DNA of 64,000 nucleotides from Lactifluus volemus (taxonomy: Eukaryota; Basidiomycota; Agaricomycetes; Russulales; Russulaceae), in contig WTXI01000002.1 of the NCBI GenBank assembly GCA_022376515.1, positions 62,001 through 126,000 of the forward strand. The letters are read 5' to 3'. The position numbers and the translations under genes are program-made. The notes beneath the pieces were generated by a model, which searched no databases, was not told the origin of the DNA, and saw only the letters and a program-made list of their open reading frames with translations. The first letter of the stretch is position 1. Each line of letters starts with the position of its first letter. Shown piece after piece: positions 12,216-24,622 of the stretch.

Positions 12216-12847
12216 ATGTAAGTTTCATGGGAAAGAATCCAGGAACAGGTGATGATACATGGCCAGACGCGTTGCTTGTTGCAGCGATTGATTGTTTTCG
12301 TAATCTTCATGAGACCGAAGGGCGGGCGCCAAACTGTTGTATTCATGCAGCGACCACTTTTCCAAATCCAAACACGGCACCATCATTGTATACCTTTGCC
12401 ATTTTCCGTGGCCATATCAATCGCGAAGGCCAAACATTATCGGGACGGACCAGGATCATATCGGGAAACTGGGATAGCATGAGAACTTCTACACCGCATC
12501 AACTAGTGCCGTGATTCGTCCACTTTGGTCGAACAGTCTCCTTCTGTTTGTGGCTTAGGAATGACTCGAACATCAGTTACGTGGACTGTCTGTCGATGAA
12601 TGGTGTGCCTCGGCGCTCGCTCGAACCACCGTACTTGTGCAACTTCGGAATTACCAAGTCGGTGAATTCGCCTTGTTTAGGTCACATCTTTGTGTGTCTC
12701 CCGTTCTATTTGACTTTATCACTAACCTCTAAGAGAACTCTGATCTGATCATAGTCCGCATCACAACCACATATTATATACAGCGCCGCAGGACAGAAGT
12801 ATCGGCGTCATGTTCAAGCGCAAACATTCTCACCATTCGGTGTCAAT

Positions 12848-12860
12848 TGTCACAGTGACA
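12848..12860. promoter_or_regulatory. Palindromic TGTCACAGTGACA site before B2
   Basis: A perfect 6+1+6 inverted repeat, embedded in a longer conserved block (ATTGTCACAGTGACACCTTC), found 50 nt before the TATA box. Identical copies lie at 21389-21401 and 28834-28846 at nearly the same distance from the TATA element, while surrounding bases have drifted. It is a candidate binding site for a dimeric transcription factor; the factor is unknown. Confidence 0.5.
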
Positions 12861-12909
12861 CCTTCCGTTTAGGATACATTCACAACTCATAGCCCAGAAG
12901 ACGACAACT

Positions 12910-12916
12910 ATAAATG
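12910..12916 (+). promoter_or_regulatory. TATA box of B2
   Basis: TATAAAT, 75-81 nt before the ATG. The equivalent positions are TATAAAT before B1, TACAAAT before B3 (21450) and TATATAT before B4 (28900). Confidence 0.55.
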
Positions 12917-12990
12917 CTGACCCTACCATTTACACCATCGTAATCCTTCCTGTGTGACGCCAAAAAGGGTCCGCTTCAATCTTTTTCGCA

Positions 12991-14671
12991 ATGGTCGCAG
13001 AATCGTCTTCGATTCCTCCGGACATTTCCAGAATGTGAGTTGGCCAGCTGAATCCGGAGTCCGTCTATCCACTAACCACGTCCGTAGAACTGGCCCATTC
13101 GTATGCTTAGCTTTTTTGATAATTGCCCCTACAACTTTCTCAGCCTTTCGACTAGCTCTTTGGCCCCATGATCAATTGGGCCTTGTACGGCGTTCTCTGT
13201 GTCCAGGCCTGTGGGTATCCCTACCTTCAACTTACGTTTAGACACCCCTCTTACCCAGCTCAGACGTGTACAGCTACAATTTCCCAGACGACAAACGATG
13301 GTTAAAGTTTCTTTGTAGGTCTCTGCGATGATCTGGATTTTCACCCAGTTGATAGAGAACTCTCGCCAGGCTGCTTTGTCTTTCTTCTGGAAACCGCCCA
13401 AACAGCTCTGACTGGAGTTGATGTCTACCGCTGGTTCATTACTGGATTCGGCAACCTTGACAGCCTTAGGAATCCCAATGTCTCTGCCATAGACAGCCCG
13501 ACTATGAGCGGGATCGTATCGCTCATTGTCCAATTGTTCTACTGCTACCGGATCTGGACGCTACGCAAGCAGTTATGGTGGCTCTCCGGGATCATTGCCA
13601 TTGTATGCATGTGTCATCGGTGTTCCCATGCTACCTTTTACTTACATTCATAAAGCTTTCCGTAACGCAAGTGTTTGGAGCATTATGGGGTGGGCTCAAG
13701 GTGACCCTTACTCAATTCGGTTCTACACTAAAGGCATATTAACACCAATCCCAGGCAGCTATACGTGGAACCTTTGGCAGTGTCAAGACCCCCGCTCCAT
13801 ATGTATGAATTTCCGACTCACCCCATTTGTACCCTACTAATTATTTCCCGGCCTAGCTGTGGTTAATAACAAGCGCAGTCGTGGACATTCTGATTGCAGT
13901 AGCAATGTTATGGCTGGTATGTCATTGAGCCTCAAATCCTCCAGAATGTTAGATGGTTGCCTTCACAGCTAAGAAACACGCGAACCAACGAGAATGAGGG
14001 ACGATTTTCGAGCTACGTTCTACCACGCGTGGTACGGCTTACTGTTGAAACGAACCTGCTAACTGGTAAATGTCTCTCAAAATAACTCCCTGCGACTTTT
14101 TTCTCACCTCTTGTTAGCTACTGTCGCTATTATTTCTTTCGTCCTCTTCGTTGCCCTCCCCGTAAGTCCAAACTACGGCATTATATATGGAAAACTGTTT
14201 ATATTATCTTTACAGAATGAAATTTACTACACCTGCCCGTATGTTTTCTGTATCTCCAAGTTGTATACCTGTTGACATCAATTGAAGGACCATGATTATC
14301 GGGAAATTGTAAGCCGCATCTTGCCAGTGTATCAAGCTCCAAGTTGTCCTTCTGACTCCTTAACTGCATGTAGGTATTCCAACACACTCTTTGTCACTCT
14401 CAACAATCGTATCTACTTCCGCGATCGACCTTTCCCTGGGTCCATGGGAGATGACGGATACCTTGAAAGAGGCTCTCACCCTCAGGCTTCCATTGGCGCG
14501 ACTCGGAGGCCATTGGCAACTGTCCCACCGAAGTCCCCACAGTCGTCTACAACTAACCACACTTCCGAATCGATCAGTCTTGATGAAGCCATCCCAAATG
14601 TCGAGGCTGAGAGGAAAAAAGATTATAGCAGCGCTATCACTGTTAGCTCTGAACCTACGGCATGTCTTTAA
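12991..14671 (+). CDS. DUF6534-type seven-helix membrane protein, type B copy 2 (B2)
   Basis: Exons: 12991-13034, 13088-13100, 13156-13210, 13264-13314, 13370-13602, 13656-13700, 13755-13802, 13857-13916, 13969-14065, 14118-14161, 14216-14238, 14288-14308, 14374-14671; 343 aa, all phases consistent. The start (MVAESSSIPPDISR) is 75 nt after a TATAAAT. Helices include LFGPMINWALYGVLCVQ, FVFLLETAQTALTGVDVYRWF and SLIVQLFYCYRIWTL. Loop exon 7 encodes AAIRGTFGSVKTPAPY, where type A proteins have a quite different, more acidic segment. The tail of about 100 residues starts YSNTLFVTLNNRIYFRDRPFPG and is rich in Ser and Pro. Function unknown; near-identical to B3. Confidence 0.86.
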
Positions 14672-15174
14672 TCACGCTAACCGTCCGTAGTCATCTGACG
14701 CTATGTGTTTCCCCATCATTAGGACCAAGTCGAGAAACTCGAGAGGAGCTATTACCCCCTCGGGAAATAACTCATGTTTGTGCACAGAAATGTTGAGGAA
14801 ATCTTGCTTGTCGGAGGATGAGCACGGAGCATAATCAGAAGTGACAAGTGACTGTAGTACTATATTCTATGAGCTCCATCGTCGTCTATCTTTAAATAAG
14901 TCTCTATTCTATGTTTGACTCGAGCCCTGCGTACTTGATTTGTTTTCCCATGATTGGTCCTTCCACATCCATTTGTCACGGTAGAATTTGTGACGATGGC
15001 GCACTGGCGAGGGTCGTTTGATCGGTCGGCCAGCTTAAGTCCATCGGAGCTTCGAAAGCGCTAATTCGACGTGCCAGTTCAGTCACAGCTACGCCAGTCA
15101 CGGACCCGCAGCCAAGCATTTGAGATCATCTCAAGACGCAACACACTTTCAGGAGCCTTCTGCAGCTCATGCCG
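14672..15174. repeat. 3' flank of B2
   Basis: Shared with 23217-23900 after B3 and 30620-31330 after B4; it includes a conserved CTTGTCGGAGGATGA word and a CATTATATGAGCTC(C/T)ATCGT-type word about 200 nt after the stop. No gene. Confidence 0.5.
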
Positions 15175-15460
15175 TATGGAAGACGAGCCCTGTGCTCGGA
15201 AGCGGTCTCTGATGTAGTTATGTAGACTTTAATGGGCGGTAATTGAACAGACATGTTTCGACATTCCTTCTTGTCAGATATTCAGCTCGCGTCCTGGATG
15301 AACTTCCGACCGCTCTGGATCTAGATGGGATGGGTGCGTGGAGCTTGTTAGGTCCCTCCGAGGAAAGATGGAGGTAAGCCCATAACTGGCATCTCGTCCA
15401 TTGGCATCGCACACTACGCATCAAAGCACTTGCGGAAGGGATTGGAATTTGGTTTGATCC
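15175..15460 (+). repeat. Dispersed repeat R1, copy 2
   Basis: Matches 2650-2960 and 23950-24300. It carries the GACGAGCCCTGTGCTCGGAA word and, after an inserted segment of about 60 nt, the CTGGATGAACTTCCGA word. Frames are broken. Confidence 0.5.
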
Positions 15461-16571
15461 TAATCGCTCAGGCTGAACACGAACATCATCACTTGGAGTT
15501 CTATGCCGCTCAAAAATGGGTTGACGACTCGCGGGTTGGGGAAGTGTCGTTTCGTTCGGACACTAGGCATTGGCTCGCTGAGGTTCTTGTCGTCTCGCCC
15601 TTGCTGCTCTCTCACTCTCTGTATCGTCCCGGGCCTCTACGATTCCCGAACTCACTCGCGGACACCTATATGGAAGAGGACTGGACCCAGAGGGCTGGAA
15701 AGGCATCAGCCTGAATGTAGTACCGCACAAAGCCCAAGCGGGTATAAAGATGGTAACGTGGCCGAGGTGACATCAGCAAGACATGTAGACGACCAGGTTG
15801 GTGGAGGGTCACTGATCATTGGGCGGGGCAGCGGGCGGCGGGCGGCAAATCTTATTATTACGTGTAGGAGCGCCGGCCCAAAACGGCAAAACCCTTTCGC
15901 GACTGGGAGGTTGGTCTAGCTGACAAGCCCTGACAAAACACCTGAGGACTAAATACCATGACTGCGCTTTCCAGTTGTGTTGAGGCTGGAGAAAGGTGGA
16001 CAGTATTTCCATTCACTAGTACTAGTAGGTGACCAACCTTCTTAACGCACGGCGCGTTTGCGCCCATGTTGACATCGTCGATGACTCGATGCTGAAATTC
16101 AGGCACCGACGGGCCACTGATGGATGGACGAACACGAGAGGCGTGATGTGTGCATACTAGTACAGTACAGTATGTGATGATCAACACTCCGCTCTCACGG
16201 TCTGGTATGCCCCACCGATTCTCCCCCACTGACATCGTCGTCATTTCCCTACTAAATCCCTTTAGTGTTTCCATAGAAGTCTTACATGGCTATGGGGAAT
16301 GTGGTGGGATAGGCCAAAAATGTCAATCCTGACGTTGCACCAACTTGGTTAGTTGGATTCTCTCGGCCCCATGACCTCCACAGCGAAAACGCGCCGGGTG
16401 TCATCGCCTCATCGGGATTGTTCATTATTGTCCACTAGTTATGAATCTACTAGTCTCGGCCCCATAAATGCTGTACTTCCCACTGCATGACATCGACAAT
16501 CCATCAATACTGAAGTACCCTCTCCCCGCCCTTCCGCTGGTTTCGTTTTACCGTGACGAAAGGACAGAAAC
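15461..16571 (+). promoter_or_regulatory. Upstream flank of type A genes (R2) before A3
   Basis: Matches 3400-4494 and 11500-12200 in blocks. A CATAAAT element at 16463-16469, where A1 and A2 have a TATA box, lies about 105 nt before the ATG at 16572. The flanking TGTACTTCC word is retained. No coding region supported. Confidence 0.45.
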
Positions 16572-18219
16572 ATGCCAGTGGTTGATGCCAGTTCCTCACC
16601 TACGAGCACTAGTACTGTGCCAGGTATCCCCACTTCATTGTAAGTTGGTAGGTTGCATCAAGCACGCTCACCCTTGCTAATTCAATACCCAGCACGGCTC
16701 CCCTGGTAAGTTGACGCTCTTCAGACTAGGTGTACTAGACCTACGATAATCCGAACAGCTCTTTGGTCCCCTTTTTAACTGGGCGTTGTACGGCGTTCTC
16801 CTTGTCCAGATCTGTATGGCACTCTCTTGCTCAGTTCGATTGTCCAACTGATCCAAGGAAAGATGTGTACAGCTACAATTTCCCAGATGATAGACGTTAC
16901 CTGAAGTTCCTAGGTAAGCACTGGATGCTCACAGTGCTCACAGACACCTTTCGCATGACAAAGCTCATGGAAAGCCCTCGACAGTTTATCTTGTCTTTTT
17001 CCTGGACACTGCCCAAACGGTCCTGACAGGCCTCGACGCCTACCATTGGTTCGTTGATGGACTCAACAATCTTGAATTTCTCACGCGGCCTTGGTTTTCT
17101 CACGTCGACATCCCGATCCTGTCTGGGTTCGTTGCGCTCATTGTTCAAATGTTCCTTTGCTCTCGTATCTGGATATTGAACAAACGGCTATGGTGGCTCT
17201 GCATAGTCATTTCTTTTGTATGTCGTCTGATACCTCCCACTCGCACATTATGAAAGACTTATCTGCCCATAAACAGTTCTCTCTTGCCCAAGCAGCCGGG
17301 GCCTTTTGGGCCGGGTTCAAGGTGAGCAGTCACATCACATAACTTTGTCACAGGTTGACATCTAACGCGCATTTCAGAATCTTAGCCTGAAATCGGGCGG
17401 CGTCATCAAGCCAAGTATATACGTATGTGTTCTCGGTTTTCTTGCTCCTCTGGCAGGATCACAGTTAACTGCATTAGCTATGGTTTGGTTCCAGTGTATT
17501 GACAGACGTTCTGATCGCGGTAGCGATGGTCTTTTTAGTATGTAATTACTGTCCCCGATTTCCTATCTGTTGACTTCTTGTGTTTCTAGCTCATCCAGAG
17601 ACGCGACAACAAGAACCAATTCTCAAGCTACGTTTTACCCCGTGTGGTGCGACTTATTGTTGAAACGAATGTGTTGACTAGTACGTTCTTCCTGCGGTTC
17701 CAATATGTTTGCATCTCACCCCCTGTTGAGCTACTGTTGCCATCATTACTTTCATTCTCTTTGTCGCTTTCCCTGTGAGCAGAGGCAGAAACCCTTACTT
17801 CCAGTTCTGACCTAACGAACTATCTTTACAGAATAAATACTACTTTTTGGTTCCGTGCGTCTTTTCATTCCATAAATTGACATGCATCTGTGTTGAATAT
17901 GCCTTGGAATAACAGGGACACAGTTATTGGGAAGCTGTAACTTGCATGTTTATGTCACGCATAATCTTTTACTCACCCGAGCTATAGATATTCGAACACA
18001 CTTTTGGTGACTCTAAACAATCGTATCTACTTCCGTGACCATCCATACCCGGGGGTTTCATGCGATAGTGTATACCTTGGTCCGAATCATGCTTCCAAGA
18101 ATCGTCTCACAGTAGTCAAGCCCTTGGGTGTACATGTCCGGGCCCTCAAAACAAACGACACATTCTGCCTTGATACGTTTTCACCTACAATGAATCTGGA
18201 GGAAGGAAGGGTGTTGTGA
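16572..18219 (+). CDS. DUF6534-type seven-helix membrane protein, type A copy 3 (A3)
   Basis: Exons: 16572-16639, 16693-16705, 16759-16813, 16863-16913, 16985-17217, 17277-17321, 17378-17422, 17478-17537, 17590-17680, 17731-17774, 17832-17854, 17916-17936, 17988-18219. This is again 326 aa, although three exons differ in length from A1: exon 1 is 9 nt longer, exon 7 is 6 nt longer, and exon 13 is 15 nt shorter through an earlier TGA. The most diverged of the three A copies: the second helix reads VYLVFFLDTAQTVLTGLD, and loop exon 7 is NLSLKSGGVIKPSIY. The tail keeps YSNTLLVTLNNRIYFRDHPYPG. Start chosen by alignment with A1 and A2 and by lack of an upstream in-frame ATG. Function unknown. Confidence 0.83.
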
Positions 18220-18761
18220 TTGTTCCGGACATAATGGTATGAAACTTCGCTGGCAATACAGCCATTGGATTCGGAATCTATCTGGTCGTTATCCCGTCGG
18301 TATGAACGAATGTCGTGATCACAAGCGGGGTCTGGATGTTCGTTGGGCGTGAAGGGGCGGGGAATATGTCATCTGCGGTCGCAATGTCTCTCCGACTTGA
18401 TAAGCTCCTGGATTGTTATCATAGCTAGGTGATACTTGTATTTCTATCTTTAGTGTCCCTATGACATCCCGTTACAAGTGCCAAGTCTCACTCACTATGT
18501 TTACGTACCTTATCCTGTTGTGCAAGCGCTACTCGATGCTCCCGTTTACAGTTCCAGAGCACTCACATCCACGTTGTGCCCAATAAATGGCTGAATACAA
18601 TGAGGCCACTTCGAGTCGCGATGAGAACTTAGTAAAGGTCAATAGCCCATCGAAGCCGTCTCCAACATCCCGACCCTACACGTGGCTAACCCATTTTTGA
18701 GCGGTGTAGAACGAAAAGAGGTCGTCGTCGTGGTCGTACACAGTTCTGACTAACCAGTACA

Positions 18762-18805
18762 TGTGACGCTAAGAACTCCTCAGTAAAGGAGTACTTGACG
18801 TCACA
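18762..18805. repeat. 44-nt imperfect palindrome, copy 2
   Basis: Arms TGTGACGCTAAGAACTCCT and the near reverse complement of it around a CAGTAA-type centre, with 3 mismatches. Identical to 25335-25378. Confidence 0.65.
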
Positions 18806-18884
18806 TCAACCGGCTTCAGGGAAATTCTCGATTTCGACGATTGCAATCAAACTTGAACGTTCTGACAGGTTGAGTAGACACCCG

Positions 18885-19265
18885 ATGTCGCTTCACGACC
18901 AAGTCGGGGTCAAACCGAATTGCGAACCCTTTCGTGTGCTTTGACGCGTAGCGTGCGATAAGGCAGTGGAAGTGATGTCCGTGATGGCCTCTTCCCTCGG
19001 AGGTGCCTAACAAGCTCTGCCCACGGATCCAATCCAGGACGCGAGGTGAACACCTGACAAGAAGGAATGTCGTAACGTGTCCAACAGGCATATTGTAGCA
19101 CCCACCGGGGTCCATCGAGACTCGAGAGGGCGAGCACAGGGACAGGGCGTCACCCCGTCGGCCCTTTCCGAAAATGGTTTGGAATGGTTTGGCTTGGCTT
19201 GGCTTGGCGGTTCAAGCTCCAATATTCGCGGTGGGTGTTTGAGAAAGAAAGTCAAAGCAACACAC
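18885..19265 (-). repeat. Dispersed repeat R1, copy 3 (opposite strand)
   Basis: Reverse-complement match to 2560-2960. On the - strand it encodes a run with GGCYNMPVGHVTTFLL, RVLDWIRG and HCLIARYASKHTKG. The sister at 25480-25860 has extra residues between RVLDELP and IRG. Purpose unknown. Confidence 0.5.
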
Positions 19266-21388
19266 TAACAGTGATAGGCCTTGGGTAGTCATTGCGTCTT
19301 TGATGATATTGGGCTGGTCTACACTTGCGTACTGTATTCAACGATGTGTGATATGTCTAATCTCCAGCTTCTTCACCACCACCATTCGCGTTTTCTCGTT
19401 TCAGTTAGCCTAATATTTTGTAGTACATCTCATGCACCAACATTTTTGTAAAATCATTGCTGAGAAGTAAATGGATCTTCGTGAGTTATCGTTATATCGG
19501 TTGTTAGTAGGCACCGTGTCACGTGAGGAAGCGTCTTCAAACATATGTGAGATCTACAAGAGTTGTCGTGGTTTGTGACAACACGTTTTGGAGGTTGATA
19601 GATTAGAATTCACAGCGCGGAGGAATAAAGAACAACCCTTATTGCAAGGACCCCATTTTCGCGAAGTTTGCAGAGGGTACCAGAGCAGATGCATATATGG
19701 TAAGGACCAAGCAGATTCATCATTTTCTTCTCAGATATATTGAGAGCATCCAATTGCATTTGAAATGCGGTGGGACAACATCGGCAGAGACGTAACCGCC
19801 GTCGAGTTCTGCACCAACTATATGCTGTTGAGGATCTTGGTAGTCTTCACTGGTAGTGCCTTATGAACAGATAGACGCTGAAGTTGCCTATTTGCTCTTT
19901 TCAAAGTTGGAGGCATAGGTCAAGGAGACTGCTCTGAATGACGGCATCTCGGCTCAAACACCACGTCTCGGTTCTGACGCACGATGGTATGATGCCTTGT
20001 AGGCAAGATATTGTAGGGCACTCGAGGCTTGTTTAGTTCGAGAGTCGATAATAGATAAAAATGAACGACGAAAGCGTTCAACGCGCACGGCATGCGTTAA
20101 ATGAGCATCACTCCCATCCAGGTAGAGCGCTTCCTAAGGAGACAAGGGTATGGCAACTTCAAGTTGCCAACTTGAACCAAGATGTTTTGAATGTCGAATG
20201 TGAGCCACCAGGAGCGGGTTAGGGATCCCGCTTGCTGAGGCTGAGACGAGGTGGGGGGCCTCTAGGGACAGGGGGGCTGATTAGTCAACATACCTGATAC
20301 GCGGAACTGTAGTGGCGCCGTTTTGAACTCCGATGGGAGTCCAGCTGAGTGATCCAGCTGACCAGCCGTAACGTAAGCAACGGGCCTGTTTCCAACGGTG
20401 AAACCCTGCTAATTTTCTGCCAGGTTTGCGAGGGGTAAGTAGTACTGGTAAGTCTTCCAACGGAGGAGAGCAACGCGGATACTGAAATCAGAAAACATGA
20501 TCATGCGAGGAGATTAGTTACCCGCAGTCGTACTACTGAAATGTCTACCGGGTATCTGCTAAACCTAAGTAGTTATCGTCAAGCTCGAACGCACCTCGTT
20601 CTCACCAGAGACAATTCTGAGCTCTTTTGACATTCTTGATCGTATCACGCGCTCCACTGCAACGGGGCGGTCATTCTGATTGACTTCGATCTTCGATCTA
20701 TCCTTTCTTTCAAGTTATGGAGCCTCTTCCTCGGCAAGCTTTTTTTTGATCCCGCAGGTTTCTTTGTAAGTTCCATGGGAAAGAATCCAAGAATAGGTGC
20801 TGATACAATGCCAGACGCAATGTTATTGCAGCGATTGATGGGTTGCGTAATCTTCGTGAGACCCGCCAAACTGTTGTATCGCTTTCCAATTCCAAAAACG
20901 CCACACCATGATAGTGCACCTTCGCCATTTGCCGTGACAACTTGAAAATCGATCCCGAAGGCCAATCATCACCGCGACGGATCAGAACCATCTCAGGAAA
21001 CTGGGTAGCACGAGAATTTCTACACCGTAGCAGCTAATGCCGTGATTCGTCCATTACAACTCGAGATTTCTACCTATAGCTACGCTAGCGACTCAAGCAT
21101 AGACCAGTTACGTGGACTCCCGTCAAAGAGTGGCGTTCCTCGGCGCTCGCTCGAACCACACCGTGCCTGTGTAACTTCGAGATTATTAAGTCGGTGAATT
21201 CGACTTGTTTATGTCACATCTGTGTACATCTCCCGTTCTATTTGGCCTTAACACTGAGGTGGATGTACTGTATATGCCAAGTACTGGCAGGAAGGGACTC
21301 TTTGCAACAGTTAGGCTCGAGTCACTACATCTCTAGAAAGTGTCGTCGTGTCTAAGCCGCGCAAAATTCTCAAGTGTTCGGTGTCAAT

Positions 21389-21401
21389 TGTCACAGTGAC
21401 A
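21389..21401. promoter_or_regulatory. Palindromic TGTCACAGTGACA site before B3
   Basis: Identical to the sites before B2 and B4. It lies 48 nt before the TATA-position element (TACAAAT at 21450-21456). Confidence 0.5.
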
Positions 21402-21531
21402 CCTTCCGTTTTGATACATTCTTCAACTCATCGCCCAGAAGGCGACAACTACAAATGCTGACCCTACCATTTACACCATCGTAATCCTTCCTATCAAACT
21501 CTCAAAGGGGTCCTCTTAAATCTTCTTCGCC

Positions 21532-23216
21532 ATGGTCACAGAATCGCCTTCGATTCCTCCGGACATTTCCAGAATGTGAGTTGGCCAGCTGAATCCGGAG
21601 TCCGTCTATCCACTAACCTCGTTCGCAGAACTGGCCCATTTGTATGCTTAGCTTTTTCGATGATTGGCCCTACTACTTGCTCAGCCTTTCGACTAGCTCT
21701 TTGGTCCCCTGATCAATTGGGCCCTGTACGGCGTTCTCTGTGTCCAGGCCTGTGGGTATCCCTACCTTCAACTTACGTTTAGACACCCTCTTACCCATCT
21801 CAGACGTGTACAGCTACAATTTCCCAGACGACAAACGATGGTTAAAGTTTCTTTGTAGGTCTCTGCGATGATATGGATTTAAACCCAGTTGATGAGGAAC
21901 TCTCGCCAGGCTGCTTTGTCTTTCTTCTGGAAACCGCCCAAACAGCTTTGACAGGAGTTGACGCCTACCGCTGGTTCATTACTGGATTCGGAAACCTTGA
22001 CAGCCTTAGGAATCCCAATGTTTCTGCCATAGACAGCCCGACTATAGGCGCAATCATATCGCTCATTGTTCAATTGTTCTACTGTTACCGGATCTGGACG
22101 CTACGCAAGCAGTTATGGTGGCTCTCCGGGATCATTGCCATTGTATGCATGTGTCCTCGTATTCCCGTGCTAACTTTACTTACATTAATAAAGCTTTCTG
22201 TAACGCAAGCATGTGGGGCATTGTTGGGTGGGCTCAAGGTGAGCATTGTCATTATTCAATTTCATTCTACACTAAGGGCATTTTAACACCAACCCCAGGC
22301 AGCTATACATGGAACCTTTGGCAGTTTCAAGACCGCCACTCCATACGTACGCATTTCCGGCTCACCCTATTGGTACCCTACTGATTATTTCCCGGCATAG
22401 ATGTGGCTAATAGTAACCGCGGTAGTGGACATTCTGATTGCAGTGGCAATGTTATTGCTGGTATGTCGTTGAGCCTCAAATCCTCCAGAATGTTAGATGG
22501 TTGCCTTCACAGCTAAGAAAAACACGAACCAACGCGAATGAGGGACGATTTTCGAGCTACGTTCTACCACGCGTGGTGCAGCTTACTGTCGAAACGAACC
22601 TACTAACCGGTAAATGTCTCTCAAAATAACTCCCCGCGACTTTCCTCTCACCAACTGTTAGCTACTGTCGCTATTACTTCTTTCATCACCTTCGCTGCCT
22701 TCCCTGTAAGTCCAAACTATGGCATTATATATAGAAAACTGTTTATATTGTCTTTACAGAACGAACTTTTCTACACCTGCCCGTATGTCCTCCGTATATT
22801 CAAGTTGTATACCCTGTTGATGTCAATTGAAGGACCATGTTCATCGGGAAATTGTAAGCCGCATCTTGCCAGTGTATCAAGCTCCAAGTTGTCCTTCTGA
22901 CTCCTTAACTGCATGTAGGTATTCCAACACACTCTTTGTCACTCTCAACAATCGTATCTACTTCCGCGATCAACCATTTCCCGAGTCCAAGGGAGATGAC
23001 GGATATCTTGAACGAGGCTCTCACCCTCAGGCTTCCATTGGCACGACTCGAAGGTTATTGGCAACTGTCCCACCAAAGTCCCCACAGATGTCTACAGCTA
23101 ACCACACTTCCGAATCGATCAATCTTGATGAAACCCTCCCAAATGTCGAGGGTGAGAGGAAAAAAGATTATAGCAGCGCTATCACTGTTAGCTCTGAACC
23201 AATGGCATGTCTTTAA
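21532..23216 (+). CDS. DUF6534-type seven-helix membrane protein, type B copy 3 (B3)
   Basis: Exons: 21532-21575, 21629-21641, 21697-21751, 21804-21854, 21910-22142, 22194-22238, 22299-22346, 22401-22460, 22513-22609, 22662-22705, 22760-22782, 22833-22853, 22919-23216; 343 aa with exon lengths identical to B2. Differences from B2 are scattered single substitutions, for example MVTESPS for MVAESSS, and AAIHGTFGSFKTATPY in loop exon 7. The TATA position reads TACAAAT, a weaker match than in B2. Helices and the tail motif YSNTLFVTLNNRIYFRDQPFP are intact. Function unknown; almost certainly a recent tandem duplicate of B2. Confidence 0.86.
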
Positions 23217-24622
23217 TCACGCTAACCGTCCGTAATCATCTGACGCTATGTGATTCCCCGTAATTAGGACTAAATCATGAAAATAGGGAGGAGCCGGTAC
23301 CCCCATGAGACACAAGAGATGTTGAGGGAGCATCCTGCATGTCGGAGGATGAAGATGGAGCATAATCAGAAGTGACCAGCCACTGTAGTACTACATTATA
23401 TGAGCTCCATCGTCATCTATCTTTAAACAAGTCTCTATTCTGTTTGACTTGAGTTCTGAGTCGCTGCGTGCGACAAGTGCTGGACATGGTGATGCAAACC
23501 TGAACAACGTAAAGCTTTATTTATTCATTTTTAAAAATCCGCATTCGAATTGCGCTGAGTATTTATAAAGAACGAAGACGTGCTCAGCTACGCGAAAACT
23601 CTGAGGTGTGAAGGTATACAGTACTTACTATCAATGAGAAAACGTTCTCGAACGCCGGCGCCGCATATCGCTCTTGTCCCAGCCGCTGACTCGGAGCCCG
23701 GCGAAGACGATATTGCAGGTGCAGACCAAGACAGTGTCGCTTGCCCCTTGACACTGATGCACTGACGTGTTGACATGACGACATCATGTTTTAAATGCAT
23801 AGAATGTACAATATCGAATGTGGCGGGCTTAAGTCCATCGAAGCTTCGGCTCTAATTAGACGCGCAAGTTCAGTCACGACTACCGTGACGGACCCGCACC
23901 CAAGCCTTTTGAGACCGTTTTGAGACGCATCACTTTGCAGGAACATTCTGCGGCTCATGCCGTATGGAAGACGAGCCCTGTGCTCGGAAGCGGTCTCTGA
24001 TGTAGTCATGTAGACTTTGGTGGGTGTTACTGGTATGTCAGTTGGACAGACACGTTTCGACTTGACAGGTATTCAGCATGCGTCCTGGATGAACTTCCGA
24101 TCCTCTGGATCTGGATGGGACGTATGGGTCGAGCTTGTTAAGCACCTTCGAGGAAAGATGGAGGAAAGCACATAACTGGCATCTCGTCCGTTGTCATCGC
24201 ACACTATGCGTCAAAGCACTGGAACTCGTGGAAGGGGCCGCGGATCGCAATTCGGTTTGATTTGAGACGTTGGTCGCGAAGTGGCATCCGTGTACAGATA
24301 GCGCTGAAGATATAACACTGTCAGAATGTTCAACTTCGATCCAAATCGCTGAAATCAACGATTCCTTGGAAGCGACGTTGAGAACACTTTTTCATTGTTT
24401 ACGTCACATGAGCTGGCTAGTCAGAACTGTGACGTGATGCTACCTTCACGACCATCATCATGGAATTCTACACAGCTCAAAAATGGGTTGACGACGCGCG
24501 GGTTGGGGATGTGTCGTTTTGGACACGAGGCATGAAGTTCTTGTCGTCTCACGGCCGGCGCTGCTCTCTCACTCTCTATATCTTCCCGGCCCGGGCCTCT
24601 ACGATTCCCAAACTCACTCACA
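23217..24622. repeat. 3' flank of B3 with R1 and partial R2
   Basis: Holds the B 3' flank (to about 23900), an R1 copy (about 23950-24300), a decayed palindrome near 24371-24410 and an R2 fragment (about 24455-24622), in the same order as after B2. Open frames are short. No gene. Confidence 0.5.

Larger units (their letters stand above)
12216..20764 (+). repeat. Tandem unit U1: B-flank, B2, spacer, A3, spacer
   Basis: The unit starts with the R3 block whose first shared word is TGTAAGTTTCATGGGAAAGA at about 12217. The matching words are at about 20765 (unit U2) and 28078 (unit U3), so unit lengths are about 8.5 and 7.3 kb. Order within the unit: R3, B gene, R1, R2, A gene, a palindrome-R1 block in the opposite sense, then a long non-coding spacer (19.3-20.7 kb) that recurs at 25.9-28.0 kb. 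Confidence 0.65.
18220..20764. other. Long spacer after A3
   Basis: No supported gene. Most of it recurs at 24819-28078 with insertions and deletions. It contains a palindrome (18762-18805), an R1 copy in the opposite sense (18885-19265), and a stretch (19290-20060) matching 25890-27200. A 99-codon open frame on the - strand at 18816-19115 belongs to R1 and is interrupted in the sister copy at 25480. Confidence 0.45.
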
